From assembly GCA_002284895.1 (NCBI GenBank), contig CP015605.1:434001-498000 (forward strand): a stretch of 64,000 nt of DNA. The letters run 5' to 3'. The position numbers and the translations under genes were made by a program. The notes beneath the pieces are model-generated. The model was not told the origin of the DNA, searched no databases, and saw only the letters and a program-made list of their open reading frames with translations. This document shows, piece by piece, positions 9,009-17,815 of this stretch. How positions within the stretch are numbered: the first letter of the stretch is position 1; every line of letters starts with the position of its first letter. This DNA is from Actinobacteria bacterium IMCC19121. GTDB lineage: Bacteria; Actinomycetota; Actinomycetes; Nanopelagicales; Nanopelagicaceae.

Positions 9009-9629
9009 ATGAAGCGGGCGTTACTGATTGCAGGAGGGGCCTTAGGTGGCCTTGGCGCAGTCATGGCTATTACACCGCCCCAATTCTCATCTACTGAATC
9101 TTTAGCCCTGGGTGGCGGTGTAATGGGTGGATCAACACCAACTGCAGTTGCTACAGCTACGGCAACAGATTCACCAACACCTACTGCAACTAAAACTAAA
9201 GCAACAAGTACAGCAACCAAGAAAGCTACTGCCAGTAAATCTGCAACTCCTGCAGCTACTGCTAGTAGTAATTCAAACTCTGGCGCAGTTGCAACAGCTG
9301 ATCCAACACCTAGTGCTACAAAGACAACTGCAGCACCAGCTCCTGCTTCTAAAGGTGTGACAGGTACTTTTACTGGTCCAACAGTGAATGTGAACTACGG
9401 AAACGTTCAAGTACAGATCACGGTTAAAGACGGCAAGATTGTTGATGCAACTGCCCTTCAAGCACCTAGTGGGCGCAATGATCGTTGGACAAATATGGCT
9501 TTGCCAATTTTGAAGAAGCAGACTTTGGCTGCGCAAAGTGCCAATATTCAAGGCGCATCAGGTGCTTCTTATACTTCTTACGGTTGGTATACATCCCTGC
9601 AAGGAGCGCTAGCTAAAGCTGGTTTGTAA
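9009..9629 (+). CDS. Secreted FMN-binding domain protein (covalent flavin carrier)
   Basis: 206 residues. An N-terminal hydrophobic signal/anchor (residues ~3-22) is followed by a ~90-residue Thr/Ala/Lys/Pro linker and a C-terminal FMN-binding domain of ~90 residues. The domain ends in S-G-A-S-Y-T-S-Y-G-W-Y, the ApbE flavinylation motif. The acceptor hydroxyl would be Ser187, where most proteins have Thr. ApbE, encoded 21 nt downstream, would attach FMN there. The protein likely takes electrons from the flavocytochrome encoded at 6921 outside the membrane. GAGGG lies upstream of the ATG. Confidence 0.88.
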   Translation: MKRALLIAGGALGGLGAVMAITPPQFSSTESLALGGGVMGGSTPTAVATATATDSPTPTATKTKATSTATKKATASKSATPAATASSNSNSGAVATADPTPSATKTTAAPAPASKGVTGTFTGPTVNVNYGNVQVQITVKDGKIVDATALQAPSGRNDRWTNMALPILKKQTLAAQSANIQGASGASYTSYGWYTSLQGALAKAGL

Positions 9630-9638
9630 GGTATTAGG

Positions 9639-9644
9639 TAGGCT
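9639..9644 (+). promoter_or_regulatory. -10 hexamer TAGGCT before apbE
   Basis: TAGGCT lies 6 nt before the ATG at 9651, between the FMN-binding gene and apbE. It suggests an additional internal leaderless promoter. Confidence 0.4.
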
Positions 9645-9650
9645 CACACA

Positions 9651-10403
9651 ATGAATCACCTTCGCAAGCAGTTCCCTGTGTGGGGAACGATTGTGGATGT
9701 GGATATTGCATCATCTGTTGTCAGTGAAGATGGTTTAAATCAGGGGATGCAACAAGTCATTGATTTTTGCACGCAAGTAGATTCTGACTTCTCTACCTAC
9801 ATCGACACCTCTTGGGTCACACGCCTTCGCACAAACCACATTGAAATCTCTTCGTGCCCACCATTAGTGCAAGAAGTTTGGGAATTGTGTTTACAAGCAA
9901 AGCATTTAACTGATGGTGCCTTTGATCCTTGGGCAGTTGAGGGTGGTTTTGATCCATCTGGGTTAGTTAAAGGCTGGGCTGCAGATAAGTGTGCAGACTT
10001 ATTACTCTCTTTAGGTATTGAACACGTGCAAGTAAATGCTGCTGGTGATTTAGCACTACGTGGTGGTTTTTACGATGGTGTGGTTAAGCCGTGGAGGATT
10101 GGGGTTGTTAATCCAGAAAATCGTGCTCAAGTGGTAGAGGTTTTTGAGATTTTCGATGGTGCAATTGCAACATCAGGAACATATGAGCGCGGAGCGCATA
10201 TCAATGATCCCTACACCGGCCTTATTGCAATAGGTGCAAAATCTGCAACGGTCGTTGGTCCACTGGGTTGGCTCTGTGATGCTCTGGCAACTGCATTGAT
10301 GGTTGCTGGCGCCGATGGGGCTAAGTACTTTGCTCAGCCTGAATTAGATGGCTATAAGCCTTTTGTTATTAATCGACATGAAAATACTTCGTGGAGCATC
10401 TAA
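9651..10403 (+). CDS. apbE: FAD:protein FMN transferase ApbE
   Basis: 250 residues, somewhat short for the family. Family motifs are in order: D-S-D-F-S-T-Y near residue 45, G-A-F-D-P-W, D-P-S-G-L-V-K-G-W-A-A-D-K, N-A-A-G-D-L, then A-T-S-G-T-Y-E-R with H-I-N-D-P-Y-T-G. ApbE uses FAD and Mg2+ to attach FMN by a phosphoester bond to Thr/Ser of a target motif; the obvious target is the preceding gene product. No clear signal peptide is visible, so the side of the membrane on which it acts is uncertain. Confidence 0.9.
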   Translation: MNHLRKQFPVWGTIVDVDIASSVVSEDGLNQGMQQVIDFCTQVDSDFSTYIDTSWVTRLRTNHIEISSCPPLVQEVWELCLQAKHLTDGAFDPWAVEGGFDPSGLVKGWAADKCADLLLSLGIEHVQVNAAGDLALRGGFYDGVVKPWRIGVVNPENRAQVVEVFEIFDGAIATSGTYERGAHINDPYTGLIAIGAKSATVVGPLGWLCDALATALMVAGADGAKYFAQPELDGYKPFVINRHENTSWSI

Positions 10404-10404
10404 A

Positions 10405-13035
10405 GTGAGCCTCGTGAAAAAGCGCTTATCTATATTTGTAGCCCTCCTTGTAGGTTTTGTTGGTCTGGACCTTACTCCTGCGCTAGCCGTTGATGAACGC
10501 GTAATTGATGTTGTCGCAGTTACATGGGCCGGCGCCGCAGCTCCTGCTGGTGGTGTGAATGAAGTAGCTAAGGTAATTAACACAGAAGTAAATGCTGATT
10601 GGAAAAAGTTCACCACTCTCTATGGTGATGCCAAAGATCGCCCAATTTCATTTGTGAGTGGAAAGATTTTAACTGAACCTATTTCTCTTATATCTAAGAT
10701 GGCCTGTTCTGGTTACGCAGCAGCTGACTTTCTTACATCCATTAGACCTGAGGCATATAAGCGCTTGGGAATTAGTGATTACACCAATCGCTACCTAGTT
10801 GTTATTGCACCTAAAGCGGGCTGTGTATGGTCAGGCAGAGCGGCATTAGGTGGGCCTAAGAGTGTTTCTGGAACTTTAATTCTCCAGGATTCAGCGTCTG
10901 GTTATGTTATTACTCACGAGCTTGGACATACTTTTGGTTTGGGTCACAGCAACTTCTTGCGCTGCGATAACGCTGCAAATGATGGTGCTTGGTCTGATAC
11001 CTGCAAAGCTGTTGAGTACGGTGGAACTATCGATGTGATGGGAAATGTTGATACAACATCTCCCCTCAACACTTACCACCAATGGCGTATGGGGTATTTA
11101 GATGATTCACAGATAAAACAAGTCTGGCAATCAGAGGTTGTAAATCTTGCACCTAGTGATTTTGCCAATGGCATTAGAGCTATTTACATACGAGATGGTA
11201 AAGCTGCTTACTGGGTTGAATATCGCAGAAAGCTAGAGGGAGTTGGCTATAAGCCAGGGTTAGCTATTTTTCGCCTAGATCCACCCCCTATTACCTCTGT
11301 AGTTTCCCCTAACCCAGAAGATGCTGCGGCAGAAGAGTTTGGTATGGCGCTGGGCACAGATGTGTGGATGCTCAATTTAGATTCCTACCAATACCGCGAC
11401 GCTCGCGCCATTGGTGGATCAATGACAGCACTAACAGCTACAACGTATTCAGGCAATGTTTCATTGAGCGCAGTTGCATCTGAAACTGGGGCAGTTGTAA
11501 CAATTAAGAAAAAGACAGATAACGTCGCACCACCTGTTCCACCAGTAGTTGCTGTTGATCAGTGGCGCTCCCCAAATATGACGATTCTTAAAGCCGGATA
11601 TGAAGATGCTGACACAGCAATTGTTGGCTTTGAAGCCCAAATTGATAGCGCAGTACAAAGCATTAAAGCATCAGATATCGATGGATGGGTGCCAACATAT
11701 CTCAACCCATTCATTGCACCGAAGACACTTTATTTGCGTGATTTGCCTGAAGGTTCATATAACTTTGCACTACGTGCGATAGATATTTTAGGAAATAAGA
11801 GCCAGTGGTCACCCACCCAGAAAGTATTTATTGACCGAGGCCGCCCAGTTGTTACCAATGACTTTGTTTTAACTGCTGTAAATAGCAATGAACTTTCCTT
11901 GCAGTGGAAGGGTGCAACCGATCCCGGAAGTGGAATTTGCCAAGTAGATGTGGTGGATGAAGATGGCTTAGTTATTCAATCCTCTTCAGTAAAAAACGCG
12001 CCAGTATTTAAAGTAGCTGGTGGAACGACTTTGAGCGGTACTGCCCAAGTTTTTGACTGTATTGGCAATGGAATGAAGGGTGATGTGAGCATCTCCACCT
12101 CATTTGTCAGTGGAGATAAAAGTGCGAAGACCGGTAAATGGAGCCCAGCAGGTGCTGCTTATGGGGCAGGTGCAATTAAGTGCATAGGCAAGTGCACGGC
12201 ATCGCTAAGTGTTGCAGGCAAGAATAATGTTCTAGTCGGAGCAGGTGCTGCAAGCATTGCTATTGGAAATAAAGCAGTTGCAACGATTGCAGATAGTAAA
12301 ACGGCAAAAATGCGCATTGGTGCCAGCATCGATGCTGGGGCAACTAAGAAAGTTGTAAGAATCAGCGGAAGCAATTTTGTCCTCATTGGGCTTTCATCTT
12401 TTTCAACAACAATTGGTACTTTTAAAGAGTTTGATAGAAGCCCTGAAGTAAGTGATCCTTCATTAACTGACAGTAAGCAGAGCGCGTTGTCTAAGTTTGG
12501 ATTTCGTGCAAGTGATTTTAGCCAGGAGTGGACCGTGCTTCCTATGGTTGGTGGAACCACAACAGATGACCCAACTCTAGATTTGTGTAACGGTGTTTTT
12601 CTCTCTGAAAAAGAGCGAGTTGAACGCCGCCAAATCTCAGCTACAAAATTGGGAAGCACATTCACATTTCTCTCTTCAGAAGTAGTTCGTTATTCATCCG
12701 CAGCTGCAGCAACAGCAGCACAAAAAGAGCTTTTGAAAGTCTTTACCGATTGTCAGACAAACAAAGGCTATAAAGATGCAACAGGTGCTCTAGTTCCTTA
12801 TGAGTTTAAAACACTCAATAACATTCCAGCTGGAGTTGTGAGTGAATCAAATCGAGTATTTGTTTATACGAATATTGATACAGGCACAAAAGCCAGAACT
12901 CTCTTGGGCTTCTATCAATTTAGTGGTGAAATGTTTACAGGCCTCTATGTGTTAAATACAGCGGGCTTTAGTGATGCACAGGTGGAAAAGTGGCTAAAAG
13001 TGGCCGCCACGATGGCCTCACGCCTTAAGGGATAA
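10405..13035 (+). CDS. Secreted multidomain metzincin metalloprotease (gametolysin/M11-like)
   Basis: 876 residues from a GTG one base after the apbE stop, with GGAGC 7 nt upstream. An in-frame ATG at 10348 would overlap apbE by 56 nt and spoil the signal peptide. The signal peptide ends in P-A-L-A. The catalytic site H171-E-L-G-H175-T-F-G-L-G-H181 is the metzincin zinc motif, and E-Y-G-G-T-I-D-V-M-G supplies the Met-turn, closest to M11 peptidases. A fibronectin III-like domain (~390-490), a beta-rich region with a Cys pair, and a ~200-residue C-terminal domain (resembling extracellular sensor domains of actinobacteria) follow. Substrate is unknown; cell-surface or environmental proteins are likely. 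Confidence 0.8.
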   Translation: MSLVKKRLSIFVALLVGFVGLDLTPALAVDERVIDVVAVTWAGAAAPAGGVNEVAKVINTEVNADWKKFTTLYGDAKDRPISFVSGKILTEPISLISKMACSGYAAADFLTSIRPEAYKRLGISDYTNRYLVVIAPKAGCVWSGRAALGGPKSVSGTLILQDSASGYVITHELGHTFGLGHSNFLRCDNAANDGAWSDTCKAVEYGGTIDVMGNVDTTSPLNTYHQWRMGYLDDSQIKQVWQSEVVNLAPSDFANGIRAIYIRDGKAAYWVEYRRKLEGVGYKPGLAIFRLDPPPITSVVSPNPEDAAAEEFGMALGTDVWMLNLDSYQYRDARAIGGSMTALTATTYSGNVSLSAVASETGAVVTIKKKTDNVAPPVPPVVAVDQWRSPNMTILKAGYEDADTAIVGFEAQIDSAVQSIKASDIDGWVPTYLNPFIAPKTLYLRDLPEGSYNFALRAIDILGNKSQWSPTQKVFIDRGRPVVTNDFVLTAVNSNELSLQWKGATDPGSGICQVDVVDEDGLVIQSSSVKNAPVFKVAGGTTLSGTAQVFDCIGNGMKGDVSISTSFVSGDKSAKTGKWSPAGAAYGAGAIKCIGKCTASLSVAGKNNVLVGAGAASIAIGNKAVATIADSKTAKMRIGASIDAGATKKVVRISGSNFVLIGLSSFSTTIGTFKEFDRSPEVSDPSLTDSKQSALSKFGFRASDFSQEWTVLPMVGGTTTDDPTLDLCNGVFLSEKERVERRQISATKLGSTFTFLSSEVVRYSSAAAATAAQKELLKVFTDCQTNKGYKDATGALVPYEFKTLNNIPAGVVSESNRVFVYTNIDTGTKARTLLGFYQFSGEMFTGLYVLNTAGFSDAQVEKWLKVAATMASRLKG

Positions 13036-13046
13036 AACCCCCGACA

Positions 13047-13052
13047 TATACT
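13047..13052 (+). promoter_or_regulatory. -10 hexamer TATACT, leaderless start
   Basis: TATACT is separated by 7 nt from the GTG at 13060. There is no ribosome-binding site, which supports the GTG start. Confidence 0.5.
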
Positions 13053-13059
13053 CAGCCCC

Positions 13060-14109
13060 GTGAGTATCACCTCAATACAGTTCGTTATTTTGGGCATCTC
13101 TGCCTTTGTTTTGGCAGGTTTTCTAACATGGCCAGTTCGAGCTTTAGCAGTCAAATTGAGTGTGATGGATCTGCCAAATATGGAACGCAAGACTCAGAAG
13201 GAGCCTGTTCCATATTTAGGTGGTGTGGCAATTGCACTGAGTGTCATTGCCGTGACCTATGGAGCAATTCTTTATTCCGATTACACAAAAGTAACTTTCC
13301 CCTTAGTTACTTACGCTCTTTTACCAGCAGCGGTATTGGGTTTGATGGGATTAATTGATGACATTAAAGGTTTACCAGCTCTACCTAGATTGATTGCGCA
13401 AACCGTAGTTGCAATCCTTGTGGCAATCTTTCTACTTAATCGAGACCTTAAAGCATTCTCATTTGGTAATCAATTAGCTAACGACATTGTTGTTGTAGTC
13501 TGGATTGTTGCAATATGTAACTCCATCAACTTCTTTGATAATTTAGATGGTGGGGCTGCTGGAACTGTTGCAGTTTCAACTTTTGGAATAAGTTTGATTG
13601 CAGCTAATCAGGGCCAAGAACTCATCACTGCACTCTCAGTTGTTACGTGCGGAGCAACAGTTGGCTTTTTGCTCTGGAATAAATCTCCAGCCAAGATCTA
13701 TATGGGAGATGCAGGAGCACTCTTTCTTGGCGTCTTAGTTGCTGTCTTAACTATTCGCCTTAACCCTGGAATTGCTCCCCAATTTAATTCAATTGCAATT
13801 TTGCCAATGTTGTTAGCAGTTCCTATTTTGGATACGTGCATTGCAGTCTTTTCACGCCTTCGCCGGGGGATATCCCCATTTACTGGTGGAAAAGATCACT
13901 TATCCCATCGCCTGATGCGAAAGGGATTGAGCAAGCACAACACTGCTTTTTGCCTATGGGGTATGCAGGCTAGCTTTGTTGCTCTTGCATTAATTGTTTA
14001 TCAATTCAGCAACACCCTTGGTACACCAGGCGTAGTTCTAGCTGGGGTGTATTGGCTGGGTGCTTTTGTGTGGTTCTGGCGTATTCCATCGACTGACGAG
14101 ATTCAATAA
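13060..14109 (+). CDS. Polyprenyl-phosphate sugar-1-phosphate transferase (WecA/TagO/MraY family)
   Basis: 349 residues with about ten TM helices. Family motifs are present: the Asp-rich cytoplasmic loop L-I-D-D-I-K-G (D100/D101), N-F-F-D-N-L-D-G (D160, D163), and K-S-P-A-K-I-Y-M-G-D-A-G. These enzymes move a HexNAc-1-phosphate from UDP-sugar to undecaprenyl (or decaprenyl) phosphate and start synthesis of a lipid-linked glycan such as arabinogalactan linker or O-antigen-like polymers. It precedes a GT-C-like membrane protein by 8 nt, probably one operon. MraY is less likely given the lack of division-cluster neighbours. Confidence 0.85.
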   Translation: MSITSIQFVILGISAFVLAGFLTWPVRALAVKLSVMDLPNMERKTQKEPVPYLGGVAIALSVIAVTYGAILYSDYTKVTFPLVTYALLPAAVLGLMGLIDDIKGLPALPRLIAQTVVAILVAIFLLNRDLKAFSFGNQLANDIVVVVWIVAICNSINFFDNLDGGAAGTVAVSTFGISLIAANQGQELITALSVVTCGATVGFLLWNKSPAKIYMGDAGALFLGVLVAVLTIRLNPGIAPQFNSIAILPMLLAVPILDTCIAVFSRLRRGISPFTGGKDHLSHRLMRKGLSKHNTAFCLWGMQASFVALALIVYQFSNTLGTPGVVLAGVYWLGAFVWFWRIPSTDEIQ

Positions 14110-14117
14110 AGAATGTA

Positions 14118-16343
14118 ATGAAAAATACTGAGAGCACTAAATCAATCTACAGAAAAATTAGGATAGAAAATTCAAAGTTTTCAGTACTAAAGATACTCTT
14201 CTATACAATTGGAATCCAGATTAGCCTTGTAGTTATTATAGCAACCTCTGGAGTTTCGTATGCTAAATCTGCACTACTTTGCATTGCTCTAGTAATTCAA
14301 TGGTTTCCTGGTGCAATTATTTGGGCATGGTCAAACAAGAATCGTATAAATTCTGTATCCGAACTCGTTGGTATGGGGTTAGCAATAGGTACATTACTGG
14401 CTCTTTTATCTTCCCAACTTTTTCGAACTTCAAATTTGGATAGATTTGGTTGGGCCATTCCCTCGCTTACAGTCGGTATTTTCTATCTTTGGCTGAAAAC
14501 TAAAAACAAGAAAATCTTTTATGTTCCAATCGCCAAACTTGACCGGAGACAAATTTTCATAACAATTGTTCCAACTCTTTCACTAGTGATGTTACAACTA
14601 TCCACTTACTGGCGCTGGAATCCTATAGCTTGGATAGGTTGGTGGAAGTTTCAAACCGATGTCCCATATTTTGAATCGTATTCTAATTCACTTGCAACCC
14701 TGGGAACAACACAGAATTTCATCAATTCTGAATTCTTGGTCCGATACCACTGGTTTGCTTATGCGTGGGTTGGGTCTTTAGGAAACTCACTAAATTTAGA
14801 TCCATTAATCGTGCTTACTCGGATATTGCCGTTAGTAGCTTTTTGCATGGCCGCAACAATTTCCTATGCCTGGGCAAAGGATTACTCAAAGAAGTTTTTA
14901 ACACCAGCAGTCTGTGCCTTAATTGTGGTTATTGGACCGGGATTATCAATTGGATCATTTGTGATGCTCAGATCCCCTTCACAAGCCATCGCCGGATGCT
15001 GGTGTTTGGCTTTTTCGTTATTGTTTCTAAGAGTTATTGATGGTCGAATAACTGGGATTACCCCCTATTTTGTGCTTGCCCTGCTTGCCGCAGGAGTTGT
15101 AGGGGGTAAGGGGAGTAATTTAGCGGTAATCGGTGTGGGTGTTCTAAGCATTCTTTTACAATCATTACGACAAATTCAAACCTCAAAGATACGGGTCTAT
15201 ATTTCATGCAGTGTATCCCTTGTCATCTTTGTGGGAATTTATGAAAAATTCATTGCATCTTCTGAAACTCGCCCCCTGAATTTTGGAGTTTACTTAGGCT
15301 GGCCGAGTCTATTTCTAACAATAGCCCCATTCGTGATCGGGATTTATGGACTCCTCAAATTTAAGAATTCGACTGAACGACCGCTCTTGATATATTCACT
15401 TTCGTTACTTATCTCTGGGTCTCTTTTGTCACTTTTTACTTATCATCCTGCTGGTAATCAATTATATTTTATACTAACTGCAGCCTTAGTCTGTGTAGTA
15501 CCGAGTTTGATTGGTCTTGAAAAAATAGTATCTAACTCAACGAAAGTGCTTTTGCAGGATTTAGAATTATCTAGAATTAGGCATTTAAAAGTAGCTGTAT
15601 TTGCAATAATTCTCATAGGTGGCTTATTCGCCTCATTGATTTGGGCTAACTCAGAGAATATGACTGGGAATCTGGGCAAAATTTATAGAGCAATTGCGCC
15701 ACTACCAATCATTTTATCTACTTTCTCTATTTGCCTACTTGTGACAATAGTCTATAGAAACAATCAAAAGAGATTCTTCCAGAGAATTGAACTTTTACTC
15801 GTTTCATTACTAGTTGCATCCATGATTGCGTCAGTTTTGGGTATTTTGCAATCAATCCAGAATGGGCCTATGTATTCCAGAAGTTCAGGTTTAGTAGGGT
15901 TTGGTAAGAGCACAAGTGTTAGACCAGGATCAATCTCATTCAACTATGTAAAAGCAGGGAAATGGGTCCAGGAGAATATAGAGAATCAAAATCTCTTCTT
16001 TACTAATCGACAATGCTTAGATGCTAAGTCAACCTATTCTGATTGTGATGGGTATTGGTATTCTGCAAGTGCATTCAGCAAGCATCAATTCCTAATTGAA
16101 GGTGCTGCAATGACCAATTTAGAGGACAAGGGCATGTCAATAATGTCGACCAAACAAGCCCTGTCCTACCGTTTTTCAATAGCCCCGAACACGGAAGATC
16201 TTAAAACTCTTTGGGAAAGTAATGTTCGTTGGGGGTGGATTGATCGACAAGTATCAAATATTTCAGACTGGAAGGGATTGGCGAGAGAAATTTACTCCAA
16301 CGGTGACGTTTCAATAATTGAATTGAAGGATCCAACAAAATAA
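14118..16343 (+). CDS. Large polytopic membrane protein, GT-C-like glycosyltransferase candidate
   Basis: 741 residues, more A/T-rich than its neighbours. Around 14 hydrophobic segments are followed by a ~150-residue soluble C-terminal part. The first long external loop carries Q-T-D-V-P-Y-F-E-S with D181, followed by S-L-A-T-L-G, the same spacing as D136...TLG in the protein at 2820. This is consistent with a GT-C catalytic acidic residue. Eight nt separate it from the WecA-like gene, so it may extend or modify that lipid-linked glycan. Family assignment is inferred only. The A/T-rich composition and lack of an obvious SD suggest a horizontally acquired glycan gene. Confidence 0.6.
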   Translation: MKNTESTKSIYRKIRIENSKFSVLKILFYTIGIQISLVVIIATSGVSYAKSALLCIALVIQWFPGAIIWAWSNKNRINSVSELVGMGLAIGTLLALLSSQLFRTSNLDRFGWAIPSLTVGIFYLWLKTKNKKIFYVPIAKLDRRQIFITIVPTLSLVMLQLSTYWRWNPIAWIGWWKFQTDVPYFESYSNSLATLGTTQNFINSEFLVRYHWFAYAWVGSLGNSLNLDPLIVLTRILPLVAFCMAATISYAWAKDYSKKFLTPAVCALIVVIGPGLSIGSFVMLRSPSQAIAGCWCLAFSLLFLRVIDGRITGITPYFVLALLAAGVVGGKGSNLAVIGVGVLSILLQSLRQIQTSKIRVYISCSVSLVIFVGIYEKFIASSETRPLNFGVYLGWPSLFLTIAPFVIGIYGLLKFKNSTERPLLIYSLSLLISGSLLSLFTYHPAGNQLYFILTAALVCVVPSLIGLEKIVSNSTKVLLQDLELSRIRHLKVAVFAIILIGGLFASLIWANSENMTGNLGKIYRAIAPLPIILSTFSICLLVTIVYRNNQKRFFQRIELLLVSLLVASMIASVLGILQSIQNGPMYSRSSGLVGFGKSTSVRPGSISFNYVKAGKWVQENIENQNLFFTNRQCLDAKSTYSDCDGYWYSASAFSKHQFLIEGAAMTNLEDKGMSIMSTKQALSYRFSIAPNTEDLKTLWESNVRWGWIDRQVSNISDWKGLAREIYSNGDVSIIELKDPTK

Positions 16344-16369
16344 AGTCGAATTATGTATTGTGGACGTAT

Positions 16370-17296
16370 TCACTTCGTAGCATCTAGTTTTTCAATCTCA
16401 TCTTTTTGTAACTCCACAACCTGAATAATCTCTTCCACCTGCTCTACGGTTCTAGCCGATGCAATAGGGACACTCACTGTTGGTTGGGCGCGTAGCCAGG
16501 CAAGTGCAACGGCTGAAAGTGAAACGTTGTGGCTCTTTGCAACTTCATCCATAACGCTTAGAACTGAGTAATTTTCATCAGTTGCATACTCACGAGCACC
16601 TGCTGCCCGCTTTGAATCTACCTCTGTCACACCCTGGCGGTATTTGCCGGTGAGAAATCCCCTGGCAATGCCATAGAAAGGAATGTTGGAGATTCCAAGA
16701 TCTGAAACTGCTTGTGACATTTCACCTTCGTAGGTTTTTCTATCAACAAGGTTATAGAGATCTTGGGCAGCAACGTATGCAGGGATGTTGTTATCTTCAC
16801 TGAACTTAATTGATTCACGCAGGCGTGCTGGTGTGAAGTTAGAGGCGGCGATGTAGCGGACTTTGCCTTGTGCGATGAGTTGGGCGTATGCGCCCAGAGT
16901 TTCTTCTAGTGAAACTGTTTCATCATCTGAATGGCTGTAATAAAGATCGATGTAATCAGTTTGCAGACGGTTTAATGATTCTTCACAGGCTGCAAAGATG
17001 TTTTTAGCTGATAGGCCTGGGCGTGTATCCATCTTTGAGACTTTGGTAGCAATAACCATTGATTTGCGGTTGTTGCGCTTTTTCATCCACGATCCAATAA
17101 CAGTTTCGGATTCACCACCCACGTGTCCTTCAACCCACTGGTTATACATATCGGCAGTGTCGATGAAGTTACCGGCATGTGCGCTATAGGCATCCATCAC
17201 TGCATGGGACTGGGCCTCATCGGCATTGGAGCCAAAGATGTTGCTCCCAAGGCATAGAGGATGAACTACGAGGTCAGTTTCAGGGATAGTGATCAT
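16370..17296 (-). CDS. Aldo/keto reductase
   Basis: 308 residues from an ATG at 17296. A longer reading to 17323 begins with an unlikely Cys-rich stretch. TIM-barrel AKR features are visible: N-F-I-D-T-A-D-M-Y with catalytic Asp/Tyr, A-T-K-V Lys, and Y-Y-S-H-S-D-D with the active-site His. A-A-S-N-F follows, and V-P-I-A-S-A-R-T near the C-terminus binds NADPH. It reduces an aldehyde or ketone, substrate unknown, with similarity to the YajO/YghZ-like group. The start has a leaderless-type -10 (TACTGT) and is divergent from the UPF0303 gene with only 27 bp between starts. Confidence 0.88.
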   Translation of the reverse strand: MITIPETDLVVHPLCLGSNIFGSNADEAQSHAVMDAYSAHAGNFIDTADMYNQWVEGHVGGESETVIGSWMKKRNNRKSMVIATKVSKMDTRPGLSAKNIFAACEESLNRLQTDYIDLYYSHSDDETVSLEETLGAYAQLIAQGKVRYIAASNFTPARLRESIKFSEDNNIPAYVAAQDLYNLVDRKTYEGEMSQAVSDLGISNIPFYGIARGFLTGKYRQGVTEVDSKRAAGAREYATDENYSVLSVMDEVAKSHNVSLSAVALAWLRAQPTVSVPIASARTVEQVEEIIQVVELQKDEIEKLDATK

Positions 17297-17302
17297 GCAC
17301 GC

Positions 17303-17317
17303 ACAGTAAGGCACAAT
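17303..17317. promoter_or_regulatory. Interleaved divergent leaderless promoters
   Basis: On the minus strand TACTGT (17303-17308) lies 6 nt before the reductase ATG. On the plus strand CACAAT (17312-17317) lies 6 nt before ATG 17324. Each promoter's -35 region falls inside the other gene's start, so the two probably compete. Confidence 0.4.
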
Positions 17318-17323
17318 TGGCAC

Positions 17324-17815
17324 ATGGTCGAAACAACAGGCGGGTTCACAAGTGCAGGGTTGGCTCTAGAGGCTAAAACCTTAGAACTACCGTCTCTGTC
17401 CCAAAAAGAGGCGATAGAAATTGGCGAGATTGCAGTGGATCTTGCTTTTGAGCGGTCCGTGCCAATAGCAGTTGAAGTGCGATTAAAAGAGTGGGTTGTC
17501 TTTCACGCGTCCTTACCTGGTTCGGCTCCTAAAAATGATGCATGGATCACGCGCAAAGCCCGCGTTGTATTAGCGACCGGTAACTCAACAATGTTTGAAA
17601 GAGTTTTAGCTGAAGAACAAGGCATTGATTGGTATGCAGTTAAAGGATTACCAGAAGAAACACACGCTATTCATGGTGGTGGCCTGCCACTTAACGTTGC
17701 AGGTTTTGGTTGCATGGGGATTTTGTTGATTAGTGGTTTGCCACAAGTGCAAGATCACTTGTTAGGCGTTGAAGTACTCACTGAGTTTTTAGCTCGCAAA
17801 GGCGAATTGCCGTGA
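17324..17815 (+). CDS. UPF0303 / haem-degrading-domain-like (GlcG-type) protein
   Basis: 163 residues. The start at 17324 (MVETTGG) is preferred over an upstream in-frame codon lying in the divergent gene. The sequence matches the UPF0303 pattern: V-D-L-A-F-E-R-S-V-P-I-A-V-E-V, then G-S-A-P-K-N-D-A-W-I-T-R-K, H-G-G-G-L-P-L near the C-terminus and I-S-G-L-P-Q-V-Q-D-H. The biochemical role is not established; the fold resembles HbpS/GlcG. The stop overlaps the GTG of the following kinase by 4 nt (GTGA), so it belongs with the sugar kinase and epimerase. Confidence 0.8.
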   Translation: MVETTGGFTSAGLALEAKTLELPSLSQKEAIEIGEIAVDLAFERSVPIAVEVRLKEWVVFHASLPGSAPKNDAWITRKARVVLATGNSTMFERVLAEEQGIDWYAVKGLPEETHAIHGGGLPLNVAGFGCMGILLISGLPQVQDHLLGVEVLTEFLARKGELP

